From the NCBI GenBank assembly GCA_937138415.1, contig CAKZPA010000049.1, positions 1-42,119 on the forward strand: a stretch of DNA of 42,119 nucleotides, given 5' to 3'. Positions 24,273-32,710 of this stretch are shown here, in pieces. A model generated the notes under the pieces. The model was given only the letters and a program-made list of their open reading frames with translations, had not been told where the DNA came from and did not search any database. How positions within the stretch are numbered: position 1 is the first letter of the stretch; every line of letters begins with the position of its first letter. Source of the stretch: an uncultured Nitrospiraceae bacterium. Lineage in GTDB: Bacteria > Nitrospirota > Thermodesulfovibrionia > Thermodesulfovibrionales > SM23-35. The position numbers were made by a program, and so were the translations under genes.

Positions 24273-25081
24273 ACGCGTGACACGCGGGGTATGCTCATCC
24301 TGTCAGTCAAATGGATGGCGTGCTGCGCGCAGACGGCCCTGCAGATTCCGCACCCGTAGCAGCGCTCCGCGAGCACCGTGCATTTCTCGTTTCGCCGGTC
24401 ATAAGAGATCGCGCCGAAATAGCACCTCTTGAGACACTCCCGACAGCCGTTGCAGGCCGGGTAATCGATCGAAGCGACGTATTCGCCCTTCCACATTATC
24501 TTGCCGAGCCGCATCGTGACCTGGAAACGGTACGCCATGCAATCCCTGTCGCAATTGCAGAGCGCCGCGATGAACGGTGTATTGAACGTCCAGACACTGT
24601 GCGTCTGCCCTTCTTCGTCGAGATGACGGATGAACATCTGTGCCTCTTCCGTAGACACGCGGTCGAAGTCCCGGAAATCGGGGAGGTCCCGGAATATGGG
24701 GGTCAAATCCATGCCGATGCCGAAGCAGAACCTCTTCTCCGCTCCGATCGTGGCTTTGCGGCAGATACAGGGCAGCCTCACGAGTGTCGGAAAATGCTCG
24801 AGGAGCCGCCCGACATCCTCTATCGGGAGAATCTGGCCGAAGTGGCTCTTCTTCAGACGTCTCGTGACGATCGGATAGACCAGGAGACGATAGATTCTCG
24901 GCATCCGTTTTCTCCACGCTTCGGCGCGCGGAACGTCGACGGTCAGGGAACGGTAAAAGTGAGAGAGATGCGTCTTGAGACGGTCCTCCGAATTCACCTG
25001 TCGGAAAACCTCCTCGGAATAATTTTTCATATTCTCGTACCACTTTTTCCCTTCCCCGTGCTTCACGCAGAATTCACACAT
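24266..25081 (-). CDS. ferredoxin-domain (2x[4Fe-4S]) protein with extra Cys-rich N-terminus
   Basis: The 271-residue protein ends in two 4Fe-4S motifs, CNGCRECLKRCYFGAI and CYGCGICRAVCAQHAI. The N-terminal part starts MCEFCVKHGEG and contains CICRKATIGAEKRFCFGIG and CNCDRDCMAYR, a second set of cysteines that may hold another cluster. This architecture occurs in soluble electron-carrier proteins of anaerobes. The partner enzyme is not evident. The start has a GGGGG site. The downstream M48 gene overlaps its end by 7 bp. Confidence 0.85.
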   Translation of the reverse strand: MCEFCVKHGEGKKWYENMKNYSEEVFRQVNSEDRLKTHLSHFYRSLTVDVPRAEAWRKRMPRIYRLLVYPIVTRRLKKSHFGQILPIEDVGRLLEHFPTLVRLPCICRKATIGAEKRFCFGIGMDLTPIFRDLPDFRDFDRVSTEEAQMFIRHLDEEGQTHSVWTFNTPFIAALCNCDRDCMAYRFQVTMRLGKIMWKGEYVASIDYPACNGCRECLKRCYFGAISYDRRNEKCTVLAERCYGCGICRAVCAQHAIHLTDRMSIPRVSRVW

Positions 25082-25240
25082 GAGATGCCCCCACCATAAA
25101 AAATACTAGTTATTTTATAAAGAACGGGCCACAAAAAGCAGAACTCTTCACACCGGATAGCGAGCATAGCATCGGCAGAGCCTCATCGAGCGGCAAGGTG
25201 CTCCGCCCGGACGTAATGGATTGTCTTGCGGCTCGGCCTT

Positions 25241-25595
25241 TTACGGGGAGAGCTTTCTCACGAAATCGGCGAGTTCACCGTAGGCGACCGGCCGAAGCAG
25301 ACCCGCGATCTTCCATGCGGTCAGGGGATCGGGGAATTCCTAGAAGGTGAAGTCCTTCGGCTGGTTCACATTACGGCAGACGGCACGTGGTATCGGAAAG
25401 GCATCGAATTTCTTGAAATACTCCCTCATGAACTTCAGTATTTCCATCTTCTCCTTCGAGAGGGGACAGGTCTTGCTCACCCCTTCTCTGTCGGCTATCG
25501 CGCACGCAACCTCTTCGTTCCAATCGTCAAAATGAACGAGAACTCTCCTCCTCATCCAGTTCGATGGTTGACCCCTTATATTCCAAGACCGGCAT
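25241..25595 (-). pseudogene. DsrC/TusE-like sulfur-relay protein, broken by a frameshift and an amber codon
   Basis: An ATG at 25595 with AAGGAGG six bases upstream opens MPVLEYKGSTIELDEE, the usual N-terminus of this family. A one-base insertion within the GAGGAGGAG run (25545-25554) moves the frame. The new frame continues HFDDWNEEVACAIADREGV, LSKEKMEILKFMREYFKKF and FPIPRAVCRNV, then hits TAG at 25342-25340. Beyond it the same frame gives EFPDPLTAWKIAGLLRP and ends at TAA (25241). Restored length is about 117 residues. The C-terminal Cys arm of true DsrC is absent, so it was a DsrC-like, not catalytic, member. The 25082-25240 gap holds nothing else. Confidence 0.85.
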
Positions 25596-25616
25596 GCGCA
25601 CACCTCCTTCGATTTC

Positions 25617-25871
25617 TTACTGTCTGAGCTCAAAATTCTTGATGAATTGCCCTATCTGCACTCCGAGATAGACGCACTTGATTCCATCCATGCAATCATC
25701 CGCGTCCTTTTTTTCGAGATGCGTCGTGAGTTCATGATTGTCTTTCGTGAACTTCACGATGTACGCATTCTTGGTCGCATCGAAGTCGAGGCTTACGGCG
25801 ATCCCCTTCTCCGAAATCTCCGGATACATCTCCCTGATCTTGTCTTGCAGCGCAACGTTCGTGTAACCCAT
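25617..25871 (-). CDS. hypothetical protein upstream of the dsrC-like gene
   Basis: The 84-residue protein starts MGYTNVALQDKIREMYPEIS and ends VQIGQFIKNFELRQ. GGAGG lies seven bases before the ATG. It has an alternating alpha/beta look with a Cys in CMDGIKCVYLG. It lies 21 bp ahead of the broken dsrC-like gene, so the two probably formed an operon. No named family is recognised. A structured repeat (copy A) sits directly upstream of its ribosome site and may influence expression. Confidence 0.75.
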   Translation of the reverse strand: MGYTNVALQDKIREMYPEISEKGIAVSLDFDATKNAYIVKFTKDNHELTTHLEKKDADDCMDGIKCVYLGVQIGQFIKNFELRQ

Positions 25872-25884
25872 AATGATTCCTCCT

Positions 25885-26060
25885 TCATCATTCATCCATT
25901 TTCTCATCGAGCAGAGCAGATGCAGTATCAGCGCGGCTTTACAGAGTGGTCGGCGCCGTAAGGCGAAGAACACTCTGTTTCTCGGAGATCTGCAAAGCAG
26001 ATCGCGAATGAGCGCTGACACTGCATCTGCTCTGATAGCCCATCATCTATGAATAAACTG
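25885..26060. repeat. structured palindromic element, copy A
   Basis: The core 25916-26034 is bounded by a 21-base inverted repeat (GAGCAGATGCAGTATCAGCGC at 25914-25934, with its partner ending at 26032) with one mismatch. Inside are two further stems: ACAGAGTG/CACTCTGT (25941-25978) enclosing a GCC-GTAA-GGC tip, and GATCTGC-AAA-GCAGATC (25987-26003). The whole could fold as a three-way junction. Outer sequences TTCAT..ATTTTCTCAT and ATGAATAAACTGG are also shared with copy B at 33700. It lies directly upstream of the 84-residue gene. The remaining 26061-26307 holds nothing recognised. Confidence 0.75.
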
Positions 26061-26307
26061 GGGTAGAGTGCAATATTCCCCCAGATTGTTCCTATATTTT
26101 AGTTCCTGTATTTTTTCGTCCCACTCACGGGTCGCGGGTTATAGGCCGTAAAGTAGAGCTACCACTTTTTTTCGAACGACAGAGATTCACTCGCTCGCGA
26201 CAGCACACGTGCTTCTCGGAGGCCTGCGCGGACTGGACATAACTCCACGGTACCGGATCCCCGTGACGCGCGCCTTCACTTTCCCGTCATTCGCGTTGTC
26301 CGCGCCA

Positions 26308-26532
26308 CTAAAATGTCCACCTCTTCTGCAACACATCGATAATTTCCCGCTGGAGAAGCATACGACGCTCCTGAATTTTCTTCAGGTCCTCACCGAGACG
26401 TCTCGCCATCGCCTCGATAGTATATTCTTTCGGCTGAAGTAACAGATGGAAAAATCCGATCTCGGCCGGCGACTGACCGTTCGGTGTGTGCGTGGGCTGG
26501 ACCAGCGATTCCCGCTCATTCGGTGGAGTCAT
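26308..26532 (-). CDS. hypothetical protein coupled to a REC protein
   Basis: The 74-residue frame starts at an ATG that overlaps the end of the upstream response regulator by 17 bp (MTPPNE against SYDSTE in the other frame). The body, GFFHLLLQPKEYTIEAMARR then RLGEDLKKIQERRMLLQREI, is strongly helical and could form a coiled coil. It ends in TAG. No family is recognised. The overlap suggests it works with, or is expressed in ratio with, the REC protein. Confidence 0.55.
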   Translation of the reverse strand: MTPPNERESLVQPTHTPNGQSPAEIGFFHLLLQPKEYTIEAMARRLGEDLKKIQERRMLLQREIIDVLQKRWTF

Positions 26533-27022
26533 AACTTCCGCCGCCTTGATTGTTTCCGATGTCAGCTTCCCGATCCCTGTAGTGCCCGCTCCCGTGGATG
26601 ACCGCGCGGAGAGTGGTAATGAGATCTCTCGAAAGATTGACCTTAGACACATACCCCGCGTACCCCGCCCGATAGATGTTTTCCTCACATACCTCATCGG
26701 GGAAGAGGCTCATGACCACGACCGGCACGTCGGACGCAGCGCTCATGATCTTCTTGAGCGCATCTACCCCTTGATCACCCGACAAGTCCAAATCGAGCAA
26801 CACGACATCGAATGCATGACGATGGAGCTCGTCGAAGACCTCTTGCTCATTCACTGCCTCCGATGTCACCACAGCGGCAAAATGGTCACTGATGACCAGT
26901 TTGATCAGTTGCCGAAAGAGACGGTTACTGTCGGCTATGAGAATCCGTACCGGTTCTCTCCCGTCGCAATGACCCTCTCCGACACTTCTGCACCAGAGCG
27001 AACCAGCTCCTCGCTGTGCCAT
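26516..27022 (-). CDS. single-domain response regulator (REC)
   Basis: The 168-residue protein carries one receiver domain: RILIADSNRLFRQL (acidic pocket), VVLLDLDLSGDQG (phospho-acceptor Asp), VVVMSLFPDE and GYVSKVN (conserved Lys). No DNA-binding domain follows; the last ~25 residues are polar. The N-terminal ~25 residues before the domain are not conserved-looking, but the only in-frame start is the ATG at 27022. It is encoded just downstream of a NarL-type regulator and a histidine kinase, so it may be a second target of that kinase. Confidence 0.75.
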   Translation of the reverse strand: MAQRGAGSLWCRSVGEGHCDGREPVRILIADSNRLFRQLIKLVISDHFAAVVTSEAVNEQEVFDELHRHAFDVVLLDLDLSGDQGVDALKKIMSAASDVPVVVMSLFPDEVCEENIYRAGYAGYVSKVNLSRDLITTLRAVIHGSGHYRDREADIGNNQGGGSYDSTE

Positions 27023-27161
27023 GACTTTTATTTATCATACACCGACGATACGCGCAATCCGCAGAATTCTCTTTTTTGTATGAGAAAAATTATCCTGCGT
27101 CTGCCAGTATTTTTCTTACAAGGAGGAGAAATCCCCCGTCAGTGACGGGTGCCGGGAAGCT

Positions 27162-27794
27162 TCAGTCCACCAGTCCATGTTTCGTCGCGTAATGCGTGAG
27201 TTCCATGTTGTTCTTCATGCCCATCTTGTCGAGCACTCGCGCCCTATACGTATAGACCGTTTTCACGCTCAGGGAGAGTTCACTCGCGATCGCGTGCATC
27301 GTTTTCCCTGAAGCGATCATTCTCAGGATCTGCATCTCTCGATCGGAGAGCTCTTCGTGGAGGGGCGTCTTAGCATCCGACACCATTTCGGTGAGGAGTT
27401 TTTCCGAAAATGATGAACTGACGTAGCGACCGCCGTTCAGTACCTTTCGCACAGCATTCACGAGCTCGTTGGGAATGCTGTCCTTCGTCACATACCCCGA
27501 TGCGCCGGACTTCAAAGCCCTCAGTGCATACTGTTCTTCCGGAAACATGCTCAAGATGAGAACGGGCAGTTTCGGTTTGAGGGCCTTTACCTGTCTCAGT
27601 ACATCGAGGCCATCCCTCCCCGGCATTGCAATGTCGAGAATGAGGAGGTCGACATCCTCTTGTCCGATGGCATCGATTACCTCTTGTCCGGTGCCAGCCT
27701 CGCCGGAGATGCGGCTATCGGGAACTTCGGAAAAGATACGCTTGATACCTTCTCTGACCACAGCGTGGTCATCGGCGACAAAGACCTTGATCAC
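27162..27794 (-). CDS. NarL/FixJ-family response regulator
   Basis: The 210-residue regulator has a receiver domain (KVFVADDHAVVREGIKRIFS; phospho-acceptor in LLILDIAMPGRDG; GYVTKDSIP) and a C-terminal LuxR-type helix-turn-helix (LSDREMQILRMIASGKT, LSLSVKTVYTYRARVL). It should bind DNA after phosphorylation. Its ATG overlaps the stop of the upstream histidine kinase by 4 bp (ATGA), the signature of a coupled two-component pair. Confidence 0.93.
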   Translation of the reverse strand: MIKVFVADDHAVVREGIKRIFSEVPDSRISGEAGTGQEVIDAIGQEDVDLLILDIAMPGRDGLDVLRQVKALKPKLPVLILSMFPEEQYALRALKSGASGYVTKDSIPNELVNAVRKVLNGGRYVSSSFSEKLLTEMVSDAKTPLHEELSDREMQILRMIASGKTMHAIASELSLSVKTVYTYRARVLDKMGMKNNMELTHYATKHGLVD

Positions 27795-28876
27795 GTTCCG
27801 ACCCCGCGATGAGACACGGGAATCTTCACGGTCACCCGTGTGCCGACGCCGACGGCTCCTTGAATCTCGAGATTGCCACCGAGAAAGTCAACCCGCTCCT
27901 TCATTCCTAAAATACCGAAAGATGTGAGAGTCGCAAGATCTTCGTCCCGAATCCCCCTCCCGTCATCCGTGATAGTGAGGATGAGCACGTGATCGACCTC
28001 AGCGAGAGAAACGTTGATTTTGGATGCTCCGGCATGCCGGGCGACGTTGTTCAGTGCCTCCTGGAGAATTCGAAAGAGAGCAATCGAATGCTCCATCGGA
28101 AGGTCGAAGTCTCTTACATTGAATGACAATTCCACTGTAATACCCGTCCTCTGCCCGAAATCCTTGACGAGCCACTCTATCGCTGCGGGGAACCCGAGAT
28201 AGTCGAGTACGCCTGGCCTCAGTTCTGCCGATATCCGCTGAATGACCTTGATAGCGGAATTGACGAGTTCGATATCCTTGCGTATCCTCTCCTTCAGGGT
28301 GTCCTGCTCCTCCGACATTTTCTTCTCGAGCCATGCCAGATCGATATTCAGCGCGGTCAAAACAGTGCCGAATTCATCGTGAATCTCACGCGCGATGTTC
28401 TTTTTCTCCGCTTCGACCGCGGACTGGAGATGCGAATAGAGGAGACGCAATTTTTCGCGAGACGCACTCAATTCTTCTTCCGCTTTCTTGCGATCGGTGA
28501 TGTCGATACCGAGCTCCAGGATACGAAAAGATCCATCATAATCCGTGAATGGGTAATTGAAAATGGTGTACGTTTTCCCGTCAGGACCTGTCCACTCCCA
28601 CTGCTGGGACCTGCGTTCCACGAGCACGTCGATGACCCGGCAGTCGTCGCACGGCATCTGACGCCGGTGGAAAAAGTCATGACACGAGCTATCCTTGGGA
28701 TCGCCGAAGCGCAGGAGAAATTCACGGTTTACGTAGGCAAAGCGGTAGTCGGTCGTCAGAAGGCAGACGTACCCGGGGATCTGCTCGAGCACCGAAAATA
28801 GCCGCCTTCGCTCGTTCGATACGATCTCATAAGCCGTCATCAGGTCGTCGGTGCGCTCCCGTACTCTCTCTTCCAA
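27791..28876 (-). CDS. histidine kinase, C-terminal half (PAS-HisKA_3-HATPase)
   Basis: This 361-residue part has a coiled coil, a PAS domain (LEQIPGYVCLLTTDYRFAYV through ILELGIDITDRKKAEEEL), a HisKA_3 dimerisation helix with the phospho-accepting His in AREIHDEFGTVLTALNIDL, and a HATPase (QEALNNVARHAGASKI, DDGRGI, GTRVTVKIPV). It is in the same frame as the PAS/GAF gene upstream, with only a TAG at 28939-28937 between. The best independent start is a TTG at 28876 or the ATG at 28840. It could be translated alone and still phosphorylate NarL, or be part of a pseudogene. Confidence 0.85.
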   Translation of the reverse strand: MEERVRERTDDLMTAYEIVSNERRRLFSVLEQIPGYVCLLTTDYRFAYVNREFLLRFGDPKDSSCHDFFHRRQMPCDDCRVIDVLVERRSQQWEWTGPDGKTYTIFNYPFTDYDGSFRILELGIDITDRKKAEEELSASREKLRLLYSHLQSAVEAEKKNIAREIHDEFGTVLTALNIDLAWLEKKMSEEQDTLKERIRKDIELVNSAIKVIQRISAELRPGVLDYLGFPAAIEWLVKDFGQRTGITVELSFNVRDFDLPMEHSIALFRILQEALNNVARHAGASKINVSLAEVDHVLILTITDDGRGIRDEDLATLTSFGILGMKERVDFLGGNLEIQGAVGVGTRVTVKIPVSHRGVGT

Positions 28877-28936
28877 CTCTTCATTTGCCCTCTGAAGCGC
28901 CTCTTTCGCCTCTCTTAGTTCGTCTTCCGCCCGCTT

Positions 28937-30340
28937 CTACAGGAGTGCGATCGCCGCGATATCGCAGAACGCCGTGGTTATGCGGACGTCATTGTCCGTA
29001 AAGCCGCCAGGCTTATTTCCAAGTCCGAACAAACCCACCACCTTGTTCTCGACTGTCATGGGGGCCATTATCACGTTGTCCAGTCGGACGTGTCCGTCAG
29101 GCATTAAGTGAGCCCACGCGCTCCCGGGGAAATTATTGTGGCGTAGAGCGCGACCGGTGCTGAAAACCTCGCCGCGCATTCCTCTAACGGGCATCGGCAG
29201 TGATGGATCGACGGTGCACTCCATTGCACCGGCATCGAGATACACTATCTCGTTTGCGGATCCATCGTCGCTCACCAGGGCGATATATCCGCATGTCGCA
29301 CCGACGATGCCCTTGCAGGCGCCGAATATCGCCTTTGCCGCTTCGGCATAGGAGCGACGCTGGAGAACTGCGCTCGATGCATCGAGCAAAACGGCTACTT
29401 CTTTCTGCCGTTGCTGCGACTCGCGGAGAGCGACGCGCAGTTCCTCTTCCGCCCGTCTGCGATCCGTTACATCAATCCCCGTCCCGATCACGAATTCGAC
29501 TTTCCCGTTCCCATCCAAGAGAACGGTATCCTTCCAGGCGATGAGACGAGATGTTCCGTCCTTCGCAACCCAGTGATTCTCGTGCGAGGTGGGGAATTTC
29601 CCCGCGAGGAGATGTCGAAACACTCGGCGCACGCGCCGAACTTCCTCGGGCAAGAGGAAAATGTCCCACACTAATTTGCCCTCGACTTCGCCGAATGTGT
29701 ACCCCGTCGTCCGCTCACATTCCTTGTTGAACTTCACAATCCGCCCTTTCCTATCCAGCACGACGACCAAGGCCCCTGCGGTCGAGAGGACGGCCGATAC
29801 AAAATCACGCTCCCTCGTGAGAAACTGTTCCACCTGAAGGATGTCCGATTCCATTTTCTTTCGGGCCGTGATGTCGTGAGCGTAAATCCGTATGGCCCGA
29901 AATTCAGGCGTATAATAGAGCCATTCTTCAAATACAGTACCCCTGACATCGACCTCACGGTACCACATCCTTCCCTTTCCCTTCCGCACATCGGCGAGAA
30001 TCTCTTCGATATCGCTCGGAAGGAAGACTTCTCCCCGGCTCTTTGGACGCACCTTCCCCAATGCTTTTTTCGCGGCATCATTGATGAATATAATTTTACC
30101 GCGCAGATTCACTTCCAGTACCGGATTCGAGTTCAATTGGGGGAAAGACGCCAAGCGACCCAGATCGGCAATCTGACGTCGCAGTGATCCTAAACGATCT
30201 GGCCCTTTCGTCTTTCCATGATCATTTCTGTCCTTTTTCACGCTCGAGATTTTCTGATGAGACGTTTGTGCAGCGGATCGCGGAACGGTTCTCATGAGAC
30301 CTTTGTTCTTTCTGGCCATCGCCGGCTCTTTCCTGCGCAT
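28937..30340 (-). CDS. histidine kinase, N-terminal half (PAS-PAS-GAF), ends at an in-frame amber
   Basis: The 467 residues hold a Lys/Arg-rich N-terminus, two PAS domains (PVLEVNLRGKIIFINDAAKK to YAHDITARKKMES; VLSTAGALVVVLDRKGRIVK to TGIDVTDRRRAEEE) and a GAF domain (YAEAAKAIFGACKGIVGATC to ITTAFCDIAAIALL). After the amber codon the frame runs straight into KRAEDELREAKEALQRANEE and the kinase half, which is how GAF-linked kinases normally continue. I therefore read one ancestral sensor kinase of about 850 residues cut in two. The domains suggest sensing of redox or a small molecule in the cytoplasm. Confidence 0.85.
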   Translation of the reverse strand: MRRKEPAMARKNKGLMRTVPRSAAQTSHQKISSVKKDRNDHGKTKGPDRLGSLRRQIADLGRLASFPQLNSNPVLEVNLRGKIIFINDAAKKALGKVRPKSRGEVFLPSDIEEILADVRKGKGRMWYREVDVRGTVFEEWLYYTPEFRAIRIYAHDITARKKMESDILQVEQFLTRERDFVSAVLSTAGALVVVLDRKGRIVKFNKECERTTGYTFGEVEGKLVWDIFLLPEEVRRVRRVFRHLLAGKFPTSHENHWVAKDGTSRLIAWKDTVLLDGNGKVEFVIGTGIDVTDRRRAEEELRVALRESQQRQKEVAVLLDASSAVLQRRSYAEAAKAIFGACKGIVGATCGYIALVSDDGSANEIVYLDAGAMECTVDPSLPMPVRGMRGEVFSTGRALRHNNFPGSAWAHLMPDGHVRLDNVIMAPMTVENKVVGLFGLGNKPGGFTDNDVRITTAFCDIAAIALL

Positions 30341-30634
30341 TCACTCCGATTATATCGGCTTTCCACGCCTCATTGCAATGAGCCGGAAAAGGCAATCGCG
30401 TCACTCGCTGTAAGAATTCTTTCTACAGATGCAAAAGCGAAATGATTACAGAAAAATCAGAATATTACGGATAGCGAACATCTTTGGAAACTGTCTATTC
30501 TATGAATATATGAATAAATATCAGGTCGATCATGGAGAGGAGGTGTCGCAAGGGACGGGGACGGACGTGGCGTATTCGATGTGTGTGTGATGTAAATGCT
30601 AATGAACACATTTATGGAAGTGAAGGAGGCGAAA

Positions 30635-31099
30635 ATGACACAACCTACGACAGATAAGATCGTACATCATTTCAGGGAATGGCAGAACTTGGAGAACGAG
30701 ACATACAGTCTCGCCGATAATCTGCAGCAGAAAACGAGCAACCCTTTCATACGAATGATCATGGAAGTGATCAAGCGGGACTCTCAGAAACACAAAGTAA
30801 TGCAGCAATTCATCATTGATGCACTGACAAAAGAGGCCGTTCATTTGACCCCTGAGGAGCTGATTCCCCTCGCCGAGATTCTCGATAATCATATAAAAGC
30901 GGAAGCTCGGTCGATGGCGCTTGCCAATGCGTGTGCCCTCGAAGAGAGCAGAAATTTCTTCGTCGATTTTGTCGTTGAAGCTCTCTTGGCAGACGAGGCG
31001 AAACACCACTCGATGTTGAGGACGCTCGACCACGTGAAGGGGGCAGTGTATCAGTACGGGCAGGCAAAGGAGCAACACATAACCGATGCATTTCGGTGA
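30635..31099 (+). CDS. ferritin-like domain protein
   Basis: The 154-residue helical protein starts at an ATG with AAGGAGG six bases upstream; a short in-frame extension further upstream is not needed. Helices carry carboxylate/His pairs typical of ferritin-like diiron folds: NLENETYSLADNL, IKRDSQKHKVMQQF, DNHIKAEARSMALAN and ALLADEAKHHSMLRTL. A role in iron or oxidative-stress handling fits the neighbouring redox proteins, but the metal content is inferred. It is the first gene of a plus-strand run. The 30341-30634 stretch before it holds its presumed promoter but no gene. Confidence 0.65.
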   Translation: MTQPTTDKIVHHFREWQNLENETYSLADNLQQKTSNPFIRMIMEVIKRDSQKHKVMQQFIIDALTKEAVHLTPEELIPLAEILDNHIKAEARSMALANACALEESRNFFVDFVVEALLADEAKHHSMLRTLDHVKGAVYQYGQAKEQHITDAFR

Positions 31100-31153
31100 A
31101 GTGTAATCTCATGACAACCGGACAATTTCATCTGTCGTTCGGCTGGAGGCGAG

Positions 31154-31669
31154 ATGACAGAGGAGGTAAAAGTGAAGAACCAACGTCTCACAATAATGGT
31201 CATGTTGCTCATAGGAGCAACATTTCTGTTCCCCGATTTCTCCATTGGAAATCCGGGGAAAAGAGTGAGTTACCCCGAGGGATACCGCCAATGGACGCAT
31301 GTGAAATCGATGGTCATAGAAAAGGGGCATCCGCTTTACGATTCGTTCGGTGGCATTCATCACGTGTATGCGAATAGACGCGCTCTTGAGGCGCTCACGA
31401 CCGGCACGCCCTTTCCTGATGGGTCTGTTTTGGTATTCGATCTCCTCGAGGCAAAAAGTGCCGACAACTCCATTGTCGAGGGACAGAGGAGATTCATCGG
31501 CGTAATGCAGAAAAACGCGAAGATGTTCCGTGAAACAGCCGGATGGGGTTTCGAGGCTTTCACGGCAGACTCGAGGGAACGAATCGTCAAAGACCCTAAA
31601 AATGAATGCTTCACCTGTCACGAGGCGCAGAAGAAGAGCGATTATGTATTCAGCGCATACAGGAAATAA
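31154..31669 (+). CDS. cytochrome P460-family protein
   Basis: The 171-residue exported protein has a signal peptide (QRLTIMVMLLIGATFLF) and the P460 pattern: YPEGYRQWTHVKSMVI, GGIHHVYAN, FPDGSVLVFDLLEA and a single haem site CFTCHEAQKKSDYVFS near the C-terminus. P460 cytochromes oxidise hydroxylamine or detoxify NO in the periplasm through a lysine-crosslinked haem. An octaheme cytochrome 6 kb away hints at shared nitrogen-oxide chemistry. Two starts are possible: ATG 31154 (GGAGG upstream) and GTG 31172, six codons on, with a stronger AGGAGGT site. Confidence 0.9.
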   Translation: MTEEVKVKNQRLTIMVMLLIGATFLFPDFSIGNPGKRVSYPEGYRQWTHVKSMVIEKGHPLYDSFGGIHHVYANRRALEALTTGTPFPDGSVLVFDLLEAKSADNSIVEGQRRFIGVMQKNAKMFRETAGWGFEAFTADSRERIVKDPKNECFTCHEAQKKSDYVFSAYRK

Positions 31670-31830
31670 CCATCCTCGACAGAACAAAAGAGTGTGGGAC
31701 AAAGGCGACGAGAGGAATATCTGCCAAGCGATAATATGCCTAATAGAAGTGCGGCAATGGCATTGCGAAGCCCGCTGAAGGAAAGACGCGGCAATCTCTT
31801 TATCAATCCCCGTGAGAGAGGAGGAATAAC

Positions 31831-32037
31831 ATGTCGGTAGTGAAAAAGACGACCAGAAAGGTGGCCCCCGAGAAAACACCCCGGGGCGGAAAATCACAAA
31901 AGGCGATGAAAGGAGATACGTACACATGTAATGTGTGCGGATTGGTTGTGTCCGTCGATACGGTCTGTGAATGTATCGATGCGTGCAACATTCTCTGCTG
32001 CGAAAAACCAATGAAATTAAAGAAGAAGAGAGCTTAG
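31831..32037 (+). CDS. small Cys-rich redox/zinc-ribbon protein, copy 1
   Basis: The 68-residue protein has a Lys/Arg-rich N-terminal ~25 residues and a Cys core: YTCNVCGLVVSVDTVCECID then ACNILCCEKPMKLKK. The pattern CxxCG..C.C..C...CC.KP resembles rubredoxin/desulforedoxin-like or zinc-ribbon folds that hold one metal. GGAGGA precedes the ATG. It ends in TAG. A close paralogue lies at 34205. A role in electron transfer or metal buffering is inferred. Confidence 0.8.
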   Translation: MSVVKKTTRKVAPEKTPRGGKSQKAMKGDTYTCNVCGLVVSVDTVCECIDACNILCCEKPMKLKKKRA

Positions 32038-32108
32038 GAGAGCATATCTTCCACTAAGAAACCATAGTTGAGCAACATTCTCTCATGTTCGCAAACGCAA
32101 GGTGTTGG

Positions 32109-32138
32109 GAATCTTTCCGCAAAAAACGGGAAGGATTC
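32109..32138. other. hairpin between zinc-ribbon and cupin genes
   Basis: GAATCTTTCC and GGAAGGATTC flank an A-rich loop, giving about ten paired bases. It could end the upstream transcript, but no T-run follows, so its role is open. Confidence 0.35.
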
Positions 32139-32170
32139 TGTAACGCAATCGATAGACAGTGGAGGAAATC

Positions 32171-32532
32171 ATGGAACGAGCCGAGATAAAGAGTTTCCGT
32201 AATCCTGATGAAGTGAGAACATTCCCCAAGGGCACACTTGAGCTGATCAGATCGGCGGGACCACTATAGGGCGTGCCATATTTGAGCCCGGATGGAAGTG
32301 GTCAGAATCTGTCCAACCGCTTGTTCAGACGAAAAGCTGCGAAGCACCTCACTTCCAGTATCATGTGGCCGGCACGCTTATGGTCATCGTGGACGACGGC
32401 ACGCAATTTCAGTGTGAGGCGGGCGACGTCTCCCTTTTACCGTCGGGGCACGACGCCTGGGTCGTTGGAAATGAGCATGTTGTTGTCGTCGACTTTCAGG
32501 GCACGATCGATTGCGCCAAGAAAGCCACATAG
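32171..32532 (+). pseudogene. cupin-domain protein with a frameshift
   Basis: An ATG at 32171 with GGAGGA upstream opens MERAEIKSFRNPDEVRTFPK and ELIR, then a TAG follows at 32267-32269. The next frame over takes up the expected cupin sequence: GGTTIGRAIFEPGWKWSE, CEAPHFQYHVAGTLMV, CEAGDVSLLPSGHDAWVV and VVVVDFQGTI, ending at TAG 32530-32532. A single-base deletion near 32250-32258 restores a ~120-residue cupin with metal-binding His in HFQYHV and GHDAW. It is therefore a recently broken gene, or one sequencing error. Its enzyme activity, if any, is not predictable. Confidence 0.8.
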
Positions 32533-32710
32533 AGAATATACTGCCATTCTTGCAGACTATCTGTCAGGGGTTGCCTATGGCGGTTAAATTGATTATGATT
32601 GAATGAAAGGTGAAGTCGAGTTCTTATTCTTCAGGTCTACGGTGAGCCACGTGCTGAAAAAGGGTTGCTCTTGTAAGCGCGACGAAATTACATGATTAAG
32701 GGAGGGCGAT

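Noticed and set aside
25340-28939. Amber used as a sense codon (pyrrolysine-type or recoded TAG)
   Set aside because: TAG ends glgC, slp, the 74-residue gene and a zinc-ribbon gene at natural family lengths, so amber acts as a normal stop. No stem-loop or tRNA evidence for recoding is visible.
31109-32011. Long open frame on the minus strand opposite cytochrome P460 and the zinc-ribbon gene
   Set aside because: It is antisense to well-supported genes with signal peptide, haem motif and ribosome sites, and its translation has no domain character.
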